A DNA stretch of 64,000 bases from Echinococcus granulosus (taxonomy: Eukaryota; Platyhelminthes; Cestoda; Cyclophyllidea; Taeniidae). The notes beneath the pieces are model-generated. The model did no database searches, had not been told where the DNA came from, and was given only the letters and a program-made list of their open reading frames with translations. The DNA lies in NCBI RefSeq assembly GCF_000524195.1, contig NW_020170389.1, positions 335,219-399,218 on the forward strand. Reading direction: 5' to 3'. Shown here in pieces: positions 1-12,450 of the stretch. How positions within the stretch are numbered: position 1 is the first letter of the stretch; every line of letters starts with the position of its first letter. The position numbers and the translations under genes were made by a program.

Positions 1-3000
1 AGAAAGTCAAATCCAGTCGATCGCGTGTTAGTCAGAATGGAGGCACGTATTGTGTAAATAAGCCCCTGAAGGTGACCATCCGGCGGACGAATGCGCATTC
101 TCACACGTTGGATTCGAGCCAACTGGATGGACGGCTTTCACCCTCCTCCGTCTATTCCTCTGTCCCAGGAGACGACGAAAAGAGTCCCGTACTTCCTTCT
201 GGATTACCAGAAAGTTTCCGGTCCCCATCTCCGCATTGCATGTCCAATCTCAAGGTACTTGTAATTCATTCATTACACACAATTCTAGGGTGTGGATTCT
301 TATGGCGGTAAAAAGGATGTGGCCACATCGACTGTGGATTCTAGTACTATGACTGAGCCGGATTTGTTGGGACCTTGTGAGCCTGGATCAAAAATAGTGC
401 TTGAAGGCATTGTCTGGTTAGAGACCCCAGGTTCGTAGTGTTTGTGTTGCTTTCTACTCCTTCTCCATTGTACCGTTTTTAGACCACGTTGTATTAAGTA
501 TTCACGGTATGCATATTAATACTATTATTAAGAGCTAAGGTAGAGAAGTGGTCCGGCCCCGCCCTTTCGGCCTATGGAGAATTGAATTTTGTATTAATAA
601 GAACCTTCTGTTAGTTTTCCAGGAGTCACTTTGTCATGTTTTGTTCTATTAATTTCATGGTGGACGTCACATGCTGTGAGGTTGTTTGATCAAAATTCAT
701 GTCTTTCGATGGCCGTGGATACAACCCTACCATTAAACATTGCATATTCTTTGCAATTTCGTTACTGATAGGAAGGGGGTTTGCTACTGATAGGCGAGGA
801 ATGTGGGCGCGGTACCTTTTCTTCGTCGCCCATTGTTTGACTTCGATTGAAGACTGGGAACAATTGTTCCTTAATTTGAATGTAGTTGTTGAGTGCGTGA
901 TCGGAAGCCTGACATCGTAATCTTAAAATAATTGTGCCTTTTTTGGAGCAAAAGGCGGGAGTTTTTGTTTAGCGTGGGGATGTCTGAGCGTTGCTTGGAT
1001 AAATACTTTTTCACGAACCTTGGCTTTTTTTGCTGCTTGATTTGGAAGCTGACTTTTTCTCGTACACTACCCAATTTCTGACCGTGTAGTCTGGGTGGTT
1101 AATACCTCGCATTCAAAAGATCAATTCTGGTTGTCAATTCTCGGTCAGGATAAACGAGTCTTACATCTTGACGTGTGCTTGGTTTTAACTACTCAGCCGA
1201 ACCCTTATTTTTGGAATAATCTGCTTGGCTCGCATTCTGGAGAATTTGCTCTATTGCAATTTCTCGCCGTTTAATGTGCAGGGATTTGTTCCACTGTTTA
1301 ACTCGACTTAAAAGCTACTCTAGGACAGTTTTCGTGAATGGGTTGGGGAAAGTTGGATGTTTTTCGTCAGCAAGGTGAGATAGCGTACTTACGAACTTCT
1401 CCCACTCCCCTCACCAGTTGAAGGCTTTTTTCTCAATGCTGCTCTACTTAATTATGATATATTGTGGGTTTTACTCTGCGCTTTAGCACTTCTGTGTAGG
1501 GATTGACGGTTTTTAATGCTCCTAGGGATGATGGTTGTAAACGCACATTGGCGGGGCAGAGCATTCCTCGGAACCTTCCTGGATGCCTCTAAAAACACTC
1601 TTGGTCCATCCTGGTAAGTAAACTTACTTTTTAGATTTACCTATCGTTAATCAGTCTGCCTAGCCCAGCCTAGGCATGAAAAACTACTTTGTTCGCTGTT
1701 TTTATGGCTCTGAAGTCCCCGTGATCAGGTCCTAGGTTTAATTGTCAATTGAGCCGCTTTTTCACGACGATTTACGTGGGTCTGTGGATTTGAAACTGAC
1801 GATGACTACCTGGGCGTTTGCCTTCTATGTTCCAATGGTATTGACTAGCTCTTTTAATTTGTTCACGCCCAGTCCGGACAAAATGATATCATCGCTTAGC
1901 ATGGTCAAATGCAAGCCAAATTGGGGCGGACCAAGTTCCACATCATCCGGTGCCTACCGATCTTCTACCTCAGGCGCAAATGCTGCCTCCACTTCCTCAG
2001 GCCCCATCAGGACTCGCTCCGCTATCGCAGCAGCTGAGGATCCTTCGATGGCGTCGCGGCGCCGGGCTCTGCCATCCAGTGCTTCATCTGGCCGTGGCCG
2101 ACGACGACGCCGGGGTATTGGAATGGTTACCTCCTCCTCCACCACCTCCCTCCCCACCGACGGGATCGATTCCAGTCTCGGCGATCAGGATGATGGTGCG
2201 GCTGTGAGCAACACGCTTTCTGACACTCCATCTACCTCTGATTTTGCCTGTCCGCAGCTGGGCTGTAAGAAGCGCTTTGCTGACATAATTGGAGTTCGTT
2301 TCCATTTGGATCAATGCCATGCGCAACGGCAGGAACAGGAGGCGCACGCTACGGAAGCATCGAATATAGCGATAGTGGAAGTTCATTCGAGCTCCTCACC
2401 CACGGGCCAGGCGCCACCTCAGCTTGCAAAAGTGAATTCAAACGGTGGAGGCTGTTCCCTGGAACCAATGGATGAAGACCCTCCGCCTCCGAAGTTGGAT
2501 CGCGGACCGACTGCGGATGAAGTGGTGGAATCCTCCGGCATGGCCATGTGCGAACCGCCAACGGCTAGTCCGGCCTACTCGGACATTTCGGACGATGCTC
2601 CAGCAGCACCGCAGAAGAGCAGATCGACAGTGGAGGTTGGACGCCGTCCTTGGCCACCACCAACAGTAGTGAATCAACCCCAGACTCAGCCTATGGATTG
2701 GTCGGCTGCTGGTAGGCGTGTTGTTCCTTCAGGAAAGTCGCCTTATGACTATGCTCCGGCGTCACAGCCTCCACCGACTGGAATTACTTTGGCTCCGTTT
2801 GCGGCGGCAGCAGTCGCAGGTGGTGCCAGTGGGGGTAGCCCCTACGCTCATCAACAGTCACAACAATCACATCATCGCCACAGACCTCTGAATATTCCTC
2901 CGACGGCTCATGCCTCTGATAAATTATTCCAGGCTCATTTTGCCAATCTAATGGCGGCTGGAGGAAATCCCAGTAATAACACTAATAACTCTCAACCACC

Positions 3001-3058
3001 GAACAGGCAGTCGCCCCAAGTAATTCCTCCGGGAATGCATCCTTTCCGACCTCAATAG
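1..3058 (+). CDS. ZNF609-like: ZNF608/ZNF609 (scribbler/brakeless) family protein, 3' part of gene
   Basis: Nuclear zinc-finger regulator; known members of this family act in transcription and chromatin control. The gene is cut at the left edge. Proposed exons: <1-254, 289-430, 1526-1613 and 1873-3058, with phases that agree at every join. Exons 2 and 3 join into the family's conserved block: TMTEPDLLGPCEPGSKIVLE, then GIVWLETPG, then MMVVNAHWRGRAFLGTFLDA. The last exon holds a single C2H2 finger at about 2249-2320 (spacing C-x4-C-x12-H-x4-H) and the family motif SPAYSDISD near 2570, within long Ser/Pro/Ala/Gln-rich low-complexity sequence. It ends at TAG 3056-3058. Intron 1 is only 34 nt (255-288). 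The start of exon 4 is the least certain point, because an acceptor at 1848 is also in phase. The N-terminus lies outside the window. The assignment rests on three separate conserved blocks and is firm; whether it equals 608 or 609 is not meaningful in an invertebrate. Confidence 0.86.
255..288 (+). other. 34-nt micro-intron in the ZNF608/609 homologue
   Basis: GT at 255 and AG at 287-288. Removing it joins ...SNLK to GVDSYGGKKDVA in frame and leads into the conserved TMTEPDLLGPCEPG block. Read through, the upstream frame reaches a stop at 309-311, so splicing is needed. Confidence 0.75.
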
Positions 3059-3146
3059 TGCGGTGAAGCGATGCAGATACAAGTGTATTCACAAAGACAT
3101 TCCCTCCGGGCTTTCAGAATTTCAGCGTCTCGCTCTGCTGTGTATG

Positions 3147-3152
3147 AATAAA
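3147..3152 (+). terminator. AATAAA polyadenylation signal, proximal
   Basis: AATAAA 89 nt after the stop codon of the ZNF608/609 homologue. A second AATAAA lies at 3449-3454, so two alternative 3' ends are possible. Confidence 0.5.
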
Positions 3153-3354
3153 AGTTGAAGATCCCAACACCACACGCAGACCCTACCTCTGTCCATTCAG
3201 AACCTCCCATCTTGGTCATTTCGCCGTGCTCTCACCTCTATGTGTGGTGTAAATAGCTCTTTTCTCCCCTTTTTGTACTCCCCTTCTCTTATCTACCCCT
3301 ACCCTGGTCGAAATTTCATTGGTCAGTTTACAATCAGCTAACTGGCAAATCCTA

Positions 3355-3370
3355 GATATATATATATATA

Positions 3371-3401
<31 letters not shown>

Positions 3402-3404
3402 TGT
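3355..3404. repeat. (TA)n microsatellite
   Basis: Two runs of alternating TA split by a short TTACACG interruption, about 300 nt past the stop codon of the ZNF608/609 homologue and just before the distal AATAAA. It would lie in the 3' UTR if the distal signal is used. Confidence 0.85.
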
Positions 3405-3454
3405 GTGTACTTTTTACCGACTGATTTTGACCGCTGCAAGAGCAGATAAATAAA

Positions 3455-6400
3455 GCATTTTAAAACCAGAGAAGGTAGACAAGCTTTTTTTGCCACTAGT
3501 GGTTTATACTTGGAGCTTCTTGATTCCGTCCTCGAGTGGGTCCGGTCCTAGGTCAGTCGCCTTAATGCGGGCTGTGGGTTTGAGATGGAAAGGTTCCAAA
3601 GTGGCGGCCTGTTTTGAGGGTGCATTGCCTCTAACCTCGTTGAGTCCCGCCTGGTGCCTTTTGAAGTGGTTAATCAGCTGTGACTTGGAGCTTACAAAGC
3701 TGGCTTTGGAAGGAGGCTCTTGGTGTCATTGGGTGGGGACGGGCTTCCCTGTTCACGTGGTTTGAAGGGATGAATTGTGTGTGCGTTGCGTTGACGCATT
3801 GAGCAAGTTGTTCTTTTTTTTTGGGCAGTTAATAGCTGTGTTGAGACTGGTGGTGTGCTAGGTCTAACCGAGAGGCTTGATACACTAGACATACTTGACA
3901 TCAGTGCCACAGGTTTGGGTGACGACTTTCGCGTTTTTAGGTCGTCTAGCGTCCCCGGGGTGAGATGTGGTAACTGGTTTTCAATTCAGCAGTTCAAGCG
4001 AAGCCGTGTGCGTCACCACGTTTATGGTGCCCCAAGGGTTAAAAGAATTTGGCAGCACTGCGTACGTCTAGGAGGAAAGGACATTACCAACGCTGGCTAG
4101 TTGTCACGATGCCTCAACGACTTAGGGGCACTTCTATAAACAGTGCCGAGTAAACTAACTGCCATCGTTTCCCACTTCAGCAGTCCTACGACTAATTAAA
4201 GCGGCAAAACCTCCCACCGTACAAAAGGGCTTTTCAGGTTGTGGCACGCAAAAAAAAATTTACCGCATGATTTAGGAGGTTAGCAGCACCAAGTTTGTAA
4301 TTCGCACCGCCAATTTAACCAGCAAGTCATTCCACCAGGTGATGTCAACCTCGCCTGGTTGAGCATTCCCAGCCAAGGGTAATGTGCCTTGTGGGTGATG
4401 AGAGGCTAACGCAAGCGAAAAAGCAGTCGACATAGGGTGCTAGTGTGATTTTATCTCGAAAACATGAAAAGTGTTGAGATTTAGGAGAGTGAGGGGTCAG
4501 CGAAGAGCGATTTGTGTTTGACAACACATCGTAGTGAAGTGAGTGTGGGTGATCATGGCTACGGGCTGTGAGCAACTGCTACTGATGACCTGCAAGAGAC
4601 CACATGACCCAGCCTACAACCGAAGCACAGTTTTGTCGAAAAGTAAAACCTCAAAGTGATCTGTCAACACTCCTTGTGCCGTGTAACTCTAACTTAAAGC
4701 AGCTGAAGCAGTGGAGTTTCACAATCACTCCAAATGATGCTGACCGCTGCCTATTCTTGTGGTCAATTTATAGCGTGGAAGCTCATGACTACTGCAGTGA
4801 ATGATGCTGCGATGGTAATGAAGGTGAGGAAAAAACTCCTCCACTCTTAGATGATGGCATTAATGCCTAAAACTTAGAAAAGAAAATTATAAATTTCGTG
4901 ACCAACCATGGAATCGTGCCTAAACAGCAAACTATGAAGTGTGGGAGTAACGCGTAGAAGAGGTTTTGAGTGGAGTAACAGTAGTTTTCTTATGGCGAAG
5001 GAAGAAGGGTGGGACAAGCTTTTAACCGTGTGGCACGATGATGCGAATGCTCCAAAATTCCTTGGAATCGATGAAATGCAGATGACACGAAAGGTGGCAG
5101 ATCAGCACCGTCTTTTCCCAGAGGGGTTGGCTTCCTTATTGCAGTCTCGGCGTTTAGTGTTCAATGCTTCAGAAAGAATTGAAGGGGCACAAAACGTAGG
5201 CGAGTAGAGTAGCACTTTTAAAGTAATCATGCCGAGGCCGGCTTCTCCTTTGACAAGCCCTATTTTCTACTCATCCCACCGCTTTATCACATTGCTTAAA
5301 CAGGCTCTCCCATGCACCTTGTACGCCCTCCTCATTGCTTCACAAGCCGCTACTCAAAGTCCAACTTGCGCCATACAGGTGGAAGGCAGCACATGCTACT
5401 ATCACATTTCCCTGCCAAAGCAGTCATGTCTATGTACACTGAGGAAAGGTGGTTTTCTGTTCAACTACCGACTACCCAGACAGCTGTCACAGGTACTAAA
5501 CCGAAACGGGAGGATAAGCATTGTTGCAGCAACCGAGGCCTCTATCAAGCAACGCCAACAACATCATCACGGTTATTACCACAATGAGAGGTCGTGGTAG
5601 CATATGGATGTAGGAAAATTCCTAGGAAATCACTGATCCTGCATTTAACTGCATTCTCAAATTCCAAATCTTTGAGCTAACATGGAGTTACACATCCGCA
5701 AGTGCACGAAGGAAGGCGTGGAACATGGGGAGGGAGAGAGAGAGAGAGCAGTTGGTGGAATTTTGTGCTGTGATGAAGGGCAAGATGGTAAGTAGGTAAG
5801 CATTTCCCACATCCACTAGCATCGAGGAAGTCAGTTTGTGTTTACAAAATCATGCAATGCATTGCTTTCACTTGCCATCCCTGTGTCCCCACTGTCTTCC
5901 TTTTAACTGGAAGGCCAAAGTCCAAATTCTTTTTGCCTATTCTCCATGCTTAATCGTCAAGCCTCGACCTTCCATTAAAGACTGCTATATGGCTTGTTTA
6001 TTTTTCAACCACTTGTCAATCAACTCGTGAATACTCCTTTTCATAAACATATTTCAACAATGTAAACCACACTTTGTGGCATGCCCTGTTGTCCCTTTTT
6101 TAGCATTGCCCAATTTCTCCCTTAAACAGTACTGACTCCTCTTCTAGATGCCATCTTACAGCAATGTACCTTGACAGAAGGATCAACAAGAAGTGCCTCT
6201 TGCAAATCACGGCGTCATTGATTCTCCATTGTGTTCCTACCGCTGCTTCCTGCAGTAACAAGACTGTTTCCGATGTCCCTCCTGTCCACTTTCGGCCTTT
6301 CCTCCACGACTGAAAAACGTAATCATGCTTCACATACTCCTTCTCGTGTTGCATTATTTAAGTGCAAGTCGCTTCATTATTTCCCCTTTCGACTGACATA

Positions 6401-9044
6401 CTCGGCTTTTCGGGGGGTGTTACAGCTTCTCCTACTGCGAAGGAGTGAAGGCAGTGTAAGCCGCGATACCAATGCCACACGCACTTTCAACGAAAAGCGT
6501 AAAACCGAGAGTTGTGCAGTGCGAGACCGTGGTTCTAATTACTTACCGACTGTGGCCTTGCGGTCAAGGGCAGTGAAGCCGCAGTGGTTGCCTATGCCGT
6601 AAACGCGACTATCACACAGACGCCTGCCCTTGGGGTGTGCCTGGACATCAATGACTCCGGCATAAATTTGAACTACAAGTTAAATTGGGCAACTCATGCA
6701 GACCACTCTCAAGGTTGACATCTGTATCACAATCACTGCTCGTCTTATCCACGTGCACATTGTGCTGTCACTTTGCAGATCATGCTCGATTGTGCACTTT
6801 AACTTCTGCGATGGAAGATATGTCACCTCCTTTGAACACTAAACCCAATTGGATGTGAGGCCTGATGGTGGATGGCACGAAGACGGTTTACCTCAAGGCG
6901 ATGTACAGGCGTGGAAAAACGGCATTAGAGGGACTCCACACACACGCATTGCGTCCGTATCAGCGCGCCAAAACACGCACAGTGAAGAACACACCATTTG
7001 CCAGTCAGAAAGTCATTAAGGCCTCGTCTGACCTTTCATTTACGTCTGTCATGCAGGGAATTTGAAGGCGAAGCGAGAACGCTACTTCACAACCCAATTA
7101 ACAGACTTCTTTTTATCGTTTTGATAATATGTGCATTGTGGAAGTCCGCCTAATTTGTTTTACACTTTCAAAGGATCATACCTATGCCGGTAGGATTGAC
7201 AACCAAAAGTCTATTGAAAATAATGTAATTTGAGTGTGGTTAACAATGCCTCCCATAATGCACATATGACCGATTTTCTGATTTGGAAGGACTATCTGAC
7301 CAAAAGCTGGGCGATATGCCTTATACGTGGGGATTGAATCACGAGGATTAGGAAAATCGGTCTGGGAAATTGATAACTAAAACAAGTAAAAAGTGTCAAC
7401 TGATACTTATGCATAGGAAAGCAGAGGAAGCATCCACATCTCAAGGCAACGCACAGTTCCTTGTCCTTGGAGAGAACTGCAAAGCCCTCATTTTTTATTC
7501 GTGAGGTGAAAACCAGCCTTTCGAAGCCTCTTGTGATTTAACCTCTGCAATGATGATGTTGTAGTTCTATAAATGCCCTCTTAAATAAAAAGTGTCCAGA
7601 CTGGCATGCACTGTGACGACGACAGAGGTGATTCGGGAACCGCTTCCCTGAACAGATTTAGCTACACTAAACAGAAAGACTTGCAGCAGGCCAATTACCT
7701 ATTCCACAGTTTCTAAAATGCCCAACTCCTTGATTTTGATGCAACATATCGTCTGTGGATAAGAAATTTCTCTACATGCAATGTCACACCCGTCTATTAC
7801 CTTGGTATGGTAGTCAGTGTTTGCGCCTTCCAGAGGAGGCTTAAGGTACAAGCAAGGGTTAAATAAAACGAATTCCCCAAAACAGAGTGTCATACACCCA
7901 TGCCTTTGTTCCATGTGAAGTCGGACACGTTGCTGGAATGATCCCACCCGTCACTTCTCCCCTACTCAGATTAGGGAGGTGATTTTAACTCGAAATCTTC
8001 ACTTTTACCTAAATTCCCCATTAATTCAAACATAAATTTTACAGTTAAGTCACTTTTGCGTATAGTATAATTTGTTAAGTGCATTTTCTCCCTCCCTCTC
8101 TTCCTCGCCTCCTCACTCGCCCCTCGGCCGTTTTCCATCCATGCAGAATGCCTGAACGAACGGACGATTGTGCGCATTGACCACCACGCAGGAAGAAGGC
8201 TTTTGTTTCTCATTCTGGTTTTGATCTCTGTTAATTCTCACCACTTTTTGTGTCTGTAAATTTGCCTCTTTTTTATCTGCTAGAAGTATTTGAATGCAAA
8301 TCCCACTTCGAATTGCATAAATTGTATCCAAATCTAAAAAGCAATGCTAAAACGTCCCTTTCTCTTGTTACTCACTCATGCGTGTAAACCGCTCTCTTTT
8401 GGGGGTGGTGATGTGTTGGAGGTTTGATTTACCACTCCTACGGGCGAAGCCCTTACCCTCACAGCGATCAAAGCCCTCTCGCCCGTTTGTGGATACAAAC
8501 GCTGGATCGTGGTGCGCCTGTGTTTTTGAATTGCTGTGCTACCTGTGACGCCCTCTGTGTTGACACATTGTAACCACTGCGCCGTAGTGGCGCTACCGCC
8601 TATTCGTACACCCGAATCCGCACTTCGAGACGCACTGCAAAAGCCGCAATTTGATGCCGCCGTAGTGGTTTAAAATGTGCCATTTTTCGAGGATACAAAA
8701 AAACTACCTCTTAGGGTCCTAAGTGGTTGTCATGGTGAAATAGGGTGGAAATATGTTGTTTTACTTAGTCCGCGTGCTTAAGATCGTAAGGTCCTTTTCA
8801 TCCTTATGCCTGCCTTGTTGTGTTCTTTATTTTTAGAAAGGCTTGAACAGAACCTGCACTTGAAAACGCCAAATTAACGAGTACAGGTTTCACATACATT
8901 TTGGGAATTCGAGGTATGTTAAATCACTACAAATTTAATTATACAAATTTGTCATTATGGGTTGAATTGAACAATCTTTTCATTCAAATTAAGTTGCTAA
9001 AGTGATTCACATATGCACATTAGGCGTGTGATAGGATCTAATAC
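3455..9044. other. Intergenic, no gene recognised
   Basis: About 5.6 kb with only short open frames that show no family similarity, no consistent splice structure and no coding-like pattern. A short (GA)n run is at 5731-5748. The open frame at 5229-5600 (+, 123 codons) starts with a hydrophobic segment, but I recognise nothing in it and do not call it a gene. Confidence 0.5.
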
Positions 9045-9200
9045 GGCGACCCCAGACTATCCTGGAGACAGAGGAAGTACTACTAGGGCGAGATCCAGTT
9101 CGTTGACGTGCATAAAGGACTTGGGGGTGGAGAGGAGGAGGACAGCTGTAATGGCTCAGAGACCGTGCCACTCAGGGGAGGCGTTATACTTAACAAAGCA
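9045..9200 (+). repeat. Partial, decayed copy of the dispersed ~0.9 kb repeat family (copy E)
   Basis: Diverged match to the head of the family: a GAGACAGAGGAAGTACTACTAG stretch corresponds to the AGAAGACATAATACTCGG head of the copy at 15.25 kb, and AATGGCTCAGAGACCGTGCC to its CATGGCCCGAAAGCC core. Only the first ~150 nt are seen here. Call based on alignment by eye. Confidence 0.4.
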
Positions 9201-9386
9201 TGAATAAACCTGCATCAGTATACCAGTCCGATAGCTTGAATTCTCTACCACTTCCCTCTCTGAAACCGCCGTAGTGTTACCACAGCGGTTGAATCAAACT
9301 GATGGATGTAATTCGAGCTCATCTTCTTTTCGGTTGCAAAGTTTGAGACCTTCTTGCTAAAATGGTTATAAAGCACTTGGGAAAGT

Positions 9387-10076
9387 TGCGGTAGTAGAAT
9401 GTGGCAGCAGAACCCACCACCCAGAATTGGTTATAAAATGTGACTCGGGTAATGCACAACTCAAGGAGAGATGGATCACACCGAGGAAGAGCCCTCATTC
9501 ATCACTTTTATGAGGGATCGGGTGACACTACTGACCACACCATTTGACCACCAAGGTGTTAAGAACAGCTTTCATTCGTGCTTGACGTCATGAGTGATGA
9601 GCAGCTGGCAAAGTAGCAGTGGCCTCCACGCATACGCCATTTCCTTCCAGACTACAATAAGCCTCGACACAGCTAGTAGTCTCTTCTTCGCATCTTCCAC
9701 CCTATAGGCACGTGGCGTTGGAAGAGAGGGGGTTGTTTGCCGAAATATGCATGTGTGAGGAGAAACGGCGCCTACGCTTCTGCACTCCAGCCTCCCTTAA
9801 TCCAACAAACATGGCATTGGTTAGCCCCAGAGGATTCACTCACTGCCCAACGCACACTTCCTCCGTAGAGGAGACGAAGAGGACTACGCCTGCTTTGTGC
9901 ATTTGTGCCTCTGTGTGTTTGTGTGTAAAANNNNNNNNNNNNNNNNNNNNNNNNNNNNNNNNNNNNNNNNNNNNNNNNNNNNNNNNNNNNNNNNNNNNNN
10001 NNNNNNNNNNNNNNNNNNNNNNNNNNNNNNGCACTTTAGAGGGAGATGGGATGGGATGGAAGGGAAATGCCGCCAC
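9387..10076 (+). repeat. Inverted-repeat arm 1, contains an assembly gap
   Basis: Near-identical, in opposite orientation, to 38917-39604. Over the ~540 nt before the gap I see only about two differences (for example GGATTC against GGCTTC near 9836). The shared sequence begins at TGCGGTAGTAGAATG and fades shortly after the gap, at about 10076. Flanks differ, which fits a mobile or recently copied unit. No transposase, reverse transcriptase, terminal inverted repeat or clear target duplication is visible. The long open frame across it (9712-10161) runs through the N-run and shows no known domain. Confidence 0.85.
9931..10030. other. Assembly gap of 100 N
   Basis: Exactly 100 N, the usual placeholder for a gap of unknown size. 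It follows a GT-rich run (TGTGTGTTTGTGTGTA), so the missing sequence is probably a simple or minisatellite repeat. The second gap (38960-39059) sits at the equivalent place in the other arm. Confidence 0.97.
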
Positions 10077-10469
10077 AGCTTCTTACCCATTCAAGTTGTC
10101 CGAACCCTTCAATTTTTTCTTACTTCCAAGTGATGAGAAATTACCTTTCCTTGGCATATAATGATTACTTGCCGGATGAAGTGGAAAGCTACAAAAAAAA
10201 AGCGAGATAGAACTGGGTTTCTTTGATTTCCAGAGACAAGACAGCATAAAAAGAGAATTCACAGGTAGCTTCTTCCCCTTTGGGAAGCGGTTATTCGGAG
10301 TAGAATGCAATAGTCATTAGGTCAAAAAATAAGGTGGTAATAGAACCTGCGTGAGTTATTTAATGTTTCTTGTGAGAAAGCAGTGAACATTTTGCCACTT
10401 TATTTATGTCACATGATGTATTTACTTCTTCAGTGTTGGAGTTGTCACTGAGGGCATAGTAAGGTATAA

Positions 10470-11060
10470 CAATATGATAGAATAGTAATTATTAACTGAA
10501 GACCCCAAGGCTTCCCAAAGACAAAAGGCGACACAATGCGTGGCTATAATATGCATTTCCAACTTAGGAAAGGACTGGGATTCACTGGAATGGCCCGAAG
10601 GCCATGTCACACGACTGAAGTACAATCACGGATGCTTCAATGCCATCGAAACCAAAACGTAGAGCTAAGCAAACAATTAAGGCGTTTCATGGCCCCCCTT
10701 CTTTTGAGCGTCGTCCTCGATACTCCTCTTGGTCAAATTCCTGCTTCGGCCATCACAACGTAGTCGGTGGTGTAGGATAAACACCCACGAAGCAACAGCG
10801 CAACCTATCAAATCTCTCGGGAAATAGGGAAAATATCTGATGGCCACATCACTGATTCCTCTTGCTAATTTTATTGGGTATGGAATTTTGCTTTTTTTGA
10901 TACTGTTTTGAGGGAAGGGGAAATGTGCAGGCCATCACGTAATTGCATCGCCAGTCGTAATAACAGTAGCCCAAAAGTTGAATCGTTTAATAGGGAATGG
11001 GGTATAAAGCAGTTTAGCGCAGAGAAGTTCCGTGCTAATCCCTCCTTGCCACAAACGAAG
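10470..11060 (+). repeat. Dispersed ~0.9 kb repeat family, copy C (diverged, partial)
   Basis: Colinear with copies at 15246-16170 and 37203-38064. Shared anchors are ATGGCCCGAAGGCCATG near 10590, TTTTGAGCGTCGTC near 10704, CCATCACAACGTAGTCGGTG near 10750, and the later GAGGGAAGGGGAAATGTGC near 10911. It is placed 5' of the gypsy remnant and in the same direction as the copy 3' of it, so the two could be old LTRs. Their divergence and the hairpin-like family ends (see copy B) leave a non-autonomous DNA element equally open. Confidence 0.6.
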
Positions 11061-12371
11061 ATTTGAACAAACGATTAAAGTATTGCAATAACAAAGAAAG
11101 AAATGGCTAGGTTAAAGAGGCGGACAAATTCCTAAACCAAACATAGATAAGATGAAAGGCTCAAGTAGTTAAATTTGAAATCAAAATAATTGCCAGTCTG
11201 ATTTCTTTTCTGCGTCGGTTGTCACAATGTCATCGGCCCTTGACTAACCACTCATACGCCCAAAGCGCAGATCACACTTTGGTATTCGGAGACAGCTGCA
11301 AAGAATCCCAAGGTTGCATACTTTCTAAAGCCTGCATTGTGTGGGAATTTACCACCTTTGTACTGTCTCAGACTGGATGATGCTTTGCAACAAGTGCGTT
11401 TCATGTGCTACATGACATCAGTAAGGCCATTTGTTGAAGCGTAGAATCATTCGAAAAATACCGAGGCGGCAGCTTCGCAGGGCTGAAATGCAGTTCCTCC
11501 TCCTCTTGCCACCCTGCCCCCACTTTACTGCTGTCCAGCCGTTATGCATCCTGAGTGCGCGTCTGTCACTAAAAAGGTTGAGACAGCATGTATTCTACAA
11601 GTTGATCTCGTCAAAGTCTGATGTCCATTCATTTGTTAACCTTGTTGTAGAACATAAGATTAAGATGATTACTAAAATCGGACTTTGTTTTGATAACACC
11701 TCCTCCTGGAGTCTCCGTAACACATACTTTATGCTATAACGTTTGGGTTTTGCACACAGTGTCGCCTCTAGAATTGCCTTTCGTATGCTGCTGGTACCAA
11801 CATAGCTTTGAAGGTAATCCCGGGGGCATACTTGTACACATTGGTGTAAAAGTGAATTTATTGCGACGGGTTCAGTGTTCCTCTCCTACCCTTCCGGTTT
11901 CGTGCCCTTGGAATATGAGGAGGTGTGGTGGATGACATCTTCATTTGATCAGTGATATGGGGTTTTACAGATTAAGGCTTTTAAGAGGTTGGAGGTGGAA
12001 TCTTCTTAGGGGTATAAAGCCATCCTCTCCGTTACGTGGTTGGCGTAGCATGACTGCTTCTTGCCTAAAAGTTGCAATCAAGTAAATAGGTATAGTATCA
12101 TCACTAGTTTACAGAATGGACGTGAGACAACCACTTTGGCCAGAATACTATGCAATGCATGTTTGTTTAGATACACATTTAAGGCGGGAAGGATTCATTG
12201 AACATAAACCGAGTGGCGAGTTGGAAGAATACTTGTACTACCGGCATGATCAATGGTAAACTTTAAGGCTTACCCAACCCTACATGAAAGATCAGATTCA
12301 TTTCTCCCTCTGGCGGACTACATTCAGCAGATGGAAAGGAAATGGTAGTAGAATGGGGACGTTGTCAAAGT
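11061..12371. other. No gene recognised; possible decayed gag/protease part of the gypsy element
   Basis: This lies between repeat copy C and the first recognisable reverse transcriptase sequence. Position would suit gag and protease of the same element, but I cannot see a zinc knuckle or a protease DTG motif, so this is only inference. Confidence 0.3.
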
Positions 12372-12450
12372 TCAACATAGACAGGGAAACCTGGACGGTA
12401 AAATTTCCTGTATGTTCAGAATTGGCTTAAAACGTGGTTTTTGAACAAAC

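Noticed and set aside
5229..5600. 123-codon open frame with a hydrophobic start
   Set aside because: No family similarity and an overlapping second frame of similar length; low-complexity Gln/His near the end. Not enough for a gene call.
9712..10161. 149-codon open frame through the N-run, and its 154-codon twin at 38814-39278
   Set aside because: The frames stay open only because the unknown bases break no frame. They lie in the inverted repeat and match no protein family.
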